The notes under the pieces are model-generated. The model searched no databases. It was not told where the DNA came from and saw only the letters and a list, made by a program, of their open reading frames with translations. From Desulfitobacterium_A sp035539115 (GTDB taxonomy: Bacteria; Bacillota; Desulfitobacteriia; Desulfitobacteriales; Desulfitobacteriaceae), in NCBI RefSeq assembly GCF_035539115.1, contig NZ_DATLJA010000096.1:1-17640 (forward strand): DNA of 17,640 bases, read 5' to 3'. The position numbers and the translations under genes were made by a program. Position 1 is the first letter of the stretch, and each line of letters begins with the position of its first letter. Below, in pieces: positions 13,944 to 17,640 of this stretch.

Positions 13944-14125
13944 CTATAATCCCCTCTTATTCCATGCCGTCAAAATAACTGCAATAATGAGTACGATAAA
14001 GGACCTGAACGATATCCTTCGGCGATTACGGGATAGTGATATTGTTCCTGCTACGTTATTTCTGATGGAGCTACAGCTAAACTCCCCGCAATTTTTGTTG
14101 GGACGACTGGTAGTTTTTTTGCCAC
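13944..14125 (-). other. candidate small ORF with a frame break at an A7 run
   Basis: A full AGGAGG (minus strand of 14134-14139) lies 8 bases before a GTG at 14123-14125. Frame 0 gives 24 residues (MAKKLPVVPTKIAGSLAVAP, then SEIT) and stops at TAG 14051-14053. The sequence GTG GCA AAA AAA C contains A_AAA_AAA, a classic -1 slippage heptamer. Shifting -1 there opens a 60-residue product to the TAG at 13944-13946 whose C-terminal half, SFRSFIVLIIAVILTAWNKR, looks like a membrane segment with a basic end. This could be a gene decayed by one indel, a homopolymer error, or a slippage-expressed micro-protein. No family is recognised. The opposite-strand ORF over the same stretch has no ribosome-binding site and is not supported. 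Confidence 0.35.
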
Positions 14126-14292
14126 TATACTCGCCTCCTTTGTCTACTAAGTCTCTATATTATTGTAAAGCAAGAATCGTGCCAACCTTCCGGATAATTA
14201 GAATAGTTTTCTATCTAAGATTGAATTGAGGCTGCAATTCGTCGTTCTAAAGCTTTTTTCATTACAGTCTGCCATGATATTTTCCTAAGTTT

Positions 14293-14342
14293 TTCACAAA
14301 AAAAACAGTGTAACGTTTCATTGCTGAATCGTTGCACTGTTT
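14293..14342 (-). terminator. intrinsic terminator of the cinA-helicase transcript
   Basis: A 13-bp stem (AAACAGTGCAACG with CGTTACACTGTTT, one G-U) and a 14-base loop, followed on the minus strand by eight T residues. A second small hairpin, GTTGC/GCAAC (14346-14372), lies between it and the helicase stop. Confidence 0.9.
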
Positions 14343-14408
14343 CGTGTTGCAATTTTGTTTCATTATCGCAACAGTTTAAGCTTATAGAAGATTATATCAG
14401 TTTGAACC

Positions 14409-15998
14409 TTAACGAGCCTTTGCCGGCTCGACATTAACCTTCCGTCCCTTAATGAAATTCTGGTGCATGCAACTTAGTACCCGGTTCGCATGCTCTTCTG
14501 GAACTTCAACGAAGGTAAATTTATCGTAAATATTGATCATCCCAATAATATTACCAGGTATCCCGCTTTCGTCAGCAATCCAGCGAATGATGTCCTGGGG
14601 TTTAATCTGTTGAAGACGTCCAATATTCATAAACAACCGGACCATTCCCGGTGTGGCTCCCGTGTTTTCAAAACTCAGGTCCTGTTCATCATCAGTACGT
14701 TCTTCCGCACCCTCAACCGCGAATTGTAAAGCAGCCGCTGCAACATCGATCGAGTCATATTCTTCGAGTAAAGCACTGACAATAGGCCGATACGTTGCCA
14801 AATGATCTTTTTGTAACAGCTTAACAAGCTGTTCTTTAAGATTTTCTGCTTGCCGTTCACTCACATCGGCTAAAGAAGGAAGTTCTTTCCGAACAATGCG
14901 TGTCTTAATTAAGCGTTCAATCAGGCGAAGTTGACGATACTCACGTGAGGAAATCAGCGTGATCGCTTTGCCTGTACGCCCAGCCCGTCCTGTCCGGCCA
15001 ATCCGATGAACATAGGATTCTGGATCCTGAGGGATATCGAAGTTGATGACGTGGGTTACATTGTTAATGTCTAAGCCTCGGGCTGCGACATCCGTTGCCA
15101 CAAGCAGTTCGATCTTGCCTTCCCGGAAGTGTTTCATCACACGATCTCGCTGTTGTTGACTTAAATCCCCGTGCAAGGCATCTGCAAAATATCCTCGAGG
15201 TGCCAAAGCGGCAACAAGCTCGTCGACACCCCGTTTTGTCCGGCAAAAAATAATGGCTTGTCCGATATCTTCCATATCAATAATTCGACAAAGTGCATCA
15301 ACCTTAATTTTATCCCGAGTCTCATAAAAGACTTGTTCAGTAAGAGGAACAGTCAATTCATCACGGCTGACCGCAACAGACTTAGGATCTTTCATGTAAT
15401 TTTTAGCTAACTTACGAATCGCTAGAGGCATGGTTGCTGAAAACAACATGACCTGCCGCTCTTCTGTCGGGATTTCCTTCAAAATGTGTTCAATGTCTTC
15501 CACAAAGCCCATGTCCAACATTTCGTCTGCTTCATCAAGTACGACCATTTTGACATATTGCAATTTCAAGGTTCCCCGCTTTAAATGGTCGAGTATCCGT
15601 CCTGGCGTTCCCACGACCACTTGACTTCCAAAACGAAGGGCTCGGATCTGACGGTCAATCGATTGTCCACCATAAATAGGCAAAATTTTAACATGTCGAT
15701 ACTTACCGATCTTCGCGATTTCCTCAGACACTTGCACTGCTAGTTCCCGCGTCGGGCTTAAGACAATAGCCTGAACCGCTTGGAACTTCGGATTCACTTT
15801 TTCGCAGATCGGGATGCCAAAGGCTGCTGTTTTACCCGTTCCTGTCTGGGCTTGCCCGATTAAATCGATTCCTTCAAGTGCTAAGGGTATAGCCTCCTTC
15901 TGAATCGGAGAGGGTTCCTCAAATCCCATTTCTGAAAGCGATTGTAGTATTTGCTTGCTTAATTCAATTTCCCCGAAGGATTGTAAACGTTCTACCAT
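14409..15998 (-). CDS. DEAD-box ATP-dependent RNA helicase with C-terminal DbpA-type RNA-binding domain
   Basis: An RNA helicase of about 529 residues with every core motif: Q motif FEEPSPIQKEA, motif I AQTGTGKT (about 50-57), PTREL, GTPGR, DEAD (about 155-158), SAT (about 187-189), ARGLDI and HRIGRTGRAG. After a linker, an RRM-like DbpA domain runs from VRLFMNIGRLQQI to the end (last about 75 residues), placing it near DeaD/CsdA and YxiN. Ribosome assembly and cold RNA remodelling are the family roles. The preferred start is ATG at 15998, 4 bases after the cinA stop. AAAGGAG is inside the end of cinA, but 14 bases away, so translational coupling is likely. A TTG at 16020-16022 would extend the protein by 8 residues and overlap cinA. 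A strong terminator follows. Confidence 0.95.
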   Translation of the reverse strand: MVERLQSFGEIELSKQILQSLSEMGFEEPSPIQKEAIPLALEGIDLIGQAQTGTGKTAAFGIPICEKVNPKFQAVQAIVLSPTRELAVQVSEEIAKIGKYRHVKILPIYGGQSIDRQIRALRFGSQVVVGTPGRILDHLKRGTLKLQYVKMVVLDEADEMLDMGFVEDIEHILKEIPTEERQVMLFSATMPLAIRKLAKNYMKDPKSVAVSRDELTVPLTEQVFYETRDKIKVDALCRIIDMEDIGQAIIFCRTKRGVDELVAALAPRGYFADALHGDLSQQQRDRVMKHFREGKIELLVATDVAARGLDINNVTHVINFDIPQDPESYVHRIGRTGRAGRTGKAITLISSREYRQLRLIERLIKTRIVRKELPSLADVSERQAENLKEQLVKLLQKDHLATYRPIVSALLEEYDSIDVAAAALQFAVEGAEERTDDEQDLSFENTGATPGMVRLFMNIGRLQQIKPQDIIRWIADESGIPGNIIGMINIYDKFTFVEVPEEHANRVLSCMHQNFIKGRKVNVEPAKAR

Positions 15999-16002
15999 AT
16001 AA

Positions 16003-17259
16003 TTATAATGTGCTCCTTTCAACTTTTAACAAATAGTGACGTACCAAGTCTAAGGCAGCCATCACCGACAACTGCCTGATCGACTCCCTTTGACCATGAA
16101 ACTGAAATTTGCTCGTCTGGACGCCTCCCGGAGTGGCCAATCCAATATAGACTAGGCCAACCGGCTTTTCATCGTTTCCTCCACCTGGGCCTGCGATTCC
16201 TGTAATTGCAACAGCAAGATCAGAGCCTGAACGCTCTTTCATTCCTGCCGCCATCTCGCATGCAGTTTCTGAACTAACCGCTCCATACGTTTGCAGGGTT
16301 TGGGGGTTAACCCCTAGAAACTTCTCCTTAAATGAATTGGAATAGCTCACGACCCCACCTAAATAGTTCTCAGAACTACCAGCCTCTTGGGTTAGAGTTG
16401 CTCCAAGCAACCCTCCAGTACAAGATTCCGCCGTTGAGATCGTTAATCGTCTTGTTTTAACGGCCTCATTGACAATTCCCAGCATGGTTTCATCATTTAT
16501 TCCGAATACCTTAGCTCCCAAACGTTCCCGGATGATCTGTTCAGTCTTATCTAAAAGCGCTGTGGCCTCCTGCTCATTCTCTGTCCTCACAACCAATCGG
16601 ATATGCATTTCTGATTGCTTTGCGAGCAGTGTCATCCCTAGTTGGGCATTTCCCATCAAATCCTGTAGTACCTGTTCAATCTCCGATTCTCCCAAACCAA
16701 AAATCTTGATCACCCGGCTATACATTCGCCTTATATTGATAGAGACTTGTTTTTCCAGGAATGGGAAAACAGAGTGCTCAAACATGGGTGTCATTTCAGC
16801 CGGGGGGCCAGGTAAGATCACAACCGTTCCACCCTCATGCTGGATAATTGCACCTGGGGCCGTTCCATGATCATTGTTAAGAACCTTTGAACCTTCAGGG
16901 AAATATGCTTCTTTTTCTTCGGTTTTAGGCATAACTGAACCGCGGCTCGAAAAAAAGTGCTGGATGTGCTCCAAGCTGTAAGGATCGAGCTGCAATTTCA
17001 AGCCTAGGACCTTAGCGACTAATTCCTTCGTCATATCATCAACAGTAGGCCCAGTACCGCCAGTCGTCAGCACCAGATCTGAGCGGCTAATCGCTTGCCT
17101 CAAAACCTGTTCGACCCGTTCTCGGTTATCCCCCACTGTGGTATGGTAATCCACTTCAATCCCAAGCTCTGATAATTTGCCCGTTAAATAATGGGCGCTG
17201 GTATTTAGAGTTTGTCCGAGTAGTATCTCTGTACCCGTAGCGATAATTTCAGCTTTCAT
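16003..17259 (-). CDS. cinA: CinA: competence/damage-inducible protein, NMN amidohydrolase
   Basis: A two-domain, 418-residue cytoplasmic protein. Residues 1 to about 170 form a MoaB/MogA-like (COG1058) domain with ATGTEILLGQ (7-16), TTGGTGPTVDDMT and ILPGPPAEM. The C-terminal part, from about 255, is the PncC-type nicotinamide-nucleotide amidase with TAESCTGGLLGA, YSN, GAVSSETA and AITGIAGPGGG. The family deamidates NMN to NaMN in NAD recycling; in competent Firmicutes it is co-regulated with recA. The ATG at 17257-17259 has GGAGAGTGAT upstream at rather long spacing. It overlaps no gene but is tightly linked to the helicase downstream. recA, normally next, is about 3.2 kb farther on. No LexA box was seen in front of cinA itself. 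Confidence 0.96.
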   Translation of the reverse strand: MKAEIIATGTEILLGQTLNTSAHYLTGKLSELGIEVDYHTTVGDNRERVEQVLRQAISRSDLVLTTGGTGPTVDDMTKELVAKVLGLKLQLDPYSLEHIQHFFSSRGSVMPKTEEKEAYFPEGSKVLNNDHGTAPGAIIQHEGGTVVILPGPPAEMTPMFEHSVFPFLEKQVSINIRRMYSRVIKIFGLGESEIEQVLQDLMGNAQLGMTLLAKQSEMHIRLVVRTENEQEATALLDKTEQIIRERLGAKVFGINDETMLGIVNEAVKTRRLTISTAESCTGGLLGATLTQEAGSSENYLGGVVSYSNSFKEKFLGVNPQTLQTYGAVSSETACEMAAGMKERSGSDLAVAITGIAGPGGGNDEKPVGLVYIGLATPGGVQTSKFQFHGQRESIRQLSVMAALDLVRHYLLKVERSTL

Positions 17260-17457
17260 TATATTTTATCACTCTCCACTATTAAACGCAAACTAACGCA
17301 TTATTCTCCATCTTTAGGGAATTCTCACTTCTTATAAGGATTCCCATTGCGTCTTTATTTATTTCTTAACTAGAATAGAGTTATCCTGCTTCATACTAAA
17401 TATTATTATTATTGAATTGCTCTAGATCGTTTTTAAACCTAAAGTAAATTAGGAAAG
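17260..17457 (-). promoter_or_regulatory. cinA upstream region
   Basis: About 200 bases with no ORF that I can support. It holds a leader hairpin, GGGAAT (17317-17322) with ATTCCC (17340-17345) around a CTTATAAG palindrome, and a short run of ATT triplets near 17400-17414. A cinA promoter must lie here, but no hexamer pair stands out, and no LexA-box match was found. Confidence 0.35.
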
Positions 17458-17640
17458 GCTCGGCTAGCGCCGAGCTTAATTGATACTAACAGAAAGTATA
17501 AATTTTGGGGCAGATAGTATAAGTGCAACCAGCGGCTTTCATTCTCCTACGATGCATGTATTTATGTCCGGCAGGATAAGGCAACTAGGGCTAGCACCTT
17601 CGCTAGGGCTTGGTACTAGCCAAGTTTTCTTTATCGCTGA
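17458..17640 (+). repeat. dispersed structured intergenic repeat, copy C
   Basis: A plus-strand element closely matching the reverse complement of copy A over at least 155 bases, so A and C form inverted repeats about 17.3 kb apart. It begins with a perfect 7-bp hairpin GCTCGGC-TAGC-GCCGAGC and then the ATACT/AGTAT hairpin shared with A. The segment AGTGCAACCAGCGG, CCTACGATGCA and the 15-mer CCGGCAGGATAAGGC (17568-17582) follow. The terminal hairpin pairs AACT (17583-17586) with AGTT (17623-17626) and GGCTAG (17589-17594) with CTAGCC (17616-17621). Pairing is conserved relative to A although bases differ. The copy runs to the window edge and may continue. No ORF is evident. Confidence 0.8.

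Noticed and set aside
13987..14229. 80-codon plus-strand ORF in the helicase-TerC gap
   Set aside because: There is no ribosome-binding site at its ATG, no recognisable domain, and it is antisense to a better-supported start with AGGAGG.
14230..14285. Short minus-strand reading MKKALERRIAASIQS ending at TAG
   Set aside because: It looks somewhat coding-like, but it has only 15 codons, no Shine-Dalgarno sequence at its ATG and no recognisable family.
17260..17457. LexA box in front of cinA
   Set aside because: No sequence close to CGAAC-N4-GTTC was found in the region.

Overview
The window reads as chromosomal core sequence from a low-to-moderate GC, spore-forming member of the Clostridia. 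The gene order cinA / recA / recX / rny / ymdB / spoVS on one strand is the standard Firmicute neighbourhood. A spoVS gene behind a sigma-H-like promoter points to an endosporulator, and a Firmicute-type LexA box sits at recA. The style of the aminotransferase and intergenic repeats suggests the Desulfosporosinus/Desulfitobacterium group, but that placement is inference. Nothing looks like a phage, plasmid, integron or CRISPR locus.

Almost every gene is on the minus strand, so transcription runs from high to low coordinates. From the right end: a structured intergenic repeat (copy C), cinA, a DEAD-box RNA helicase only 4 bases after the cinA stop, and a strong terminator. A 587-base gap follows, holding a cryptic, apparently frameshifted small ORF. 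Next come a TerC-family membrane protein, a decayed fragment of a sigma-54-type regulator on the plus strand, recA with sigma-A promoter and LexA operator, and recX. A long rny leader with an internal intrinsic terminator precedes rny (RNase Y), ymdB and spoVS. Repeat copy B separates this block from a four-gene run: M19 dipeptidase, PHP-domain phosphoesterase, PLP aminotransferase and a small coiled-coil protein. That run ends in a bidirectional terminator shared with a convergent HD-domain gene, the only clear intact plus-strand gene. The left part holds guaB, a 41-residue membrane micro-protein too short for normal gene calling, a TetR regulator, uppP and repeat copy A.

Functionally the block combines DNA repair and recombination (recA, recX, with cinA), RNA turnover and remodelling (rny, ymdB, DEAD helicase), sporulation control (spoVS), envelope precursor recycling (uppP), GMP synthesis (guaB) and a small peptide or amino-acid operon. 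The genes are ordinary. The most unusual material is between them: three copies of a roughly 90-170 base dispersed element whose hairpin is preserved by compensatory base changes, a probable attenuator in front of rny, two hidden small ORFs, and a start-proximal frame disruption in the dipeptidase gene.
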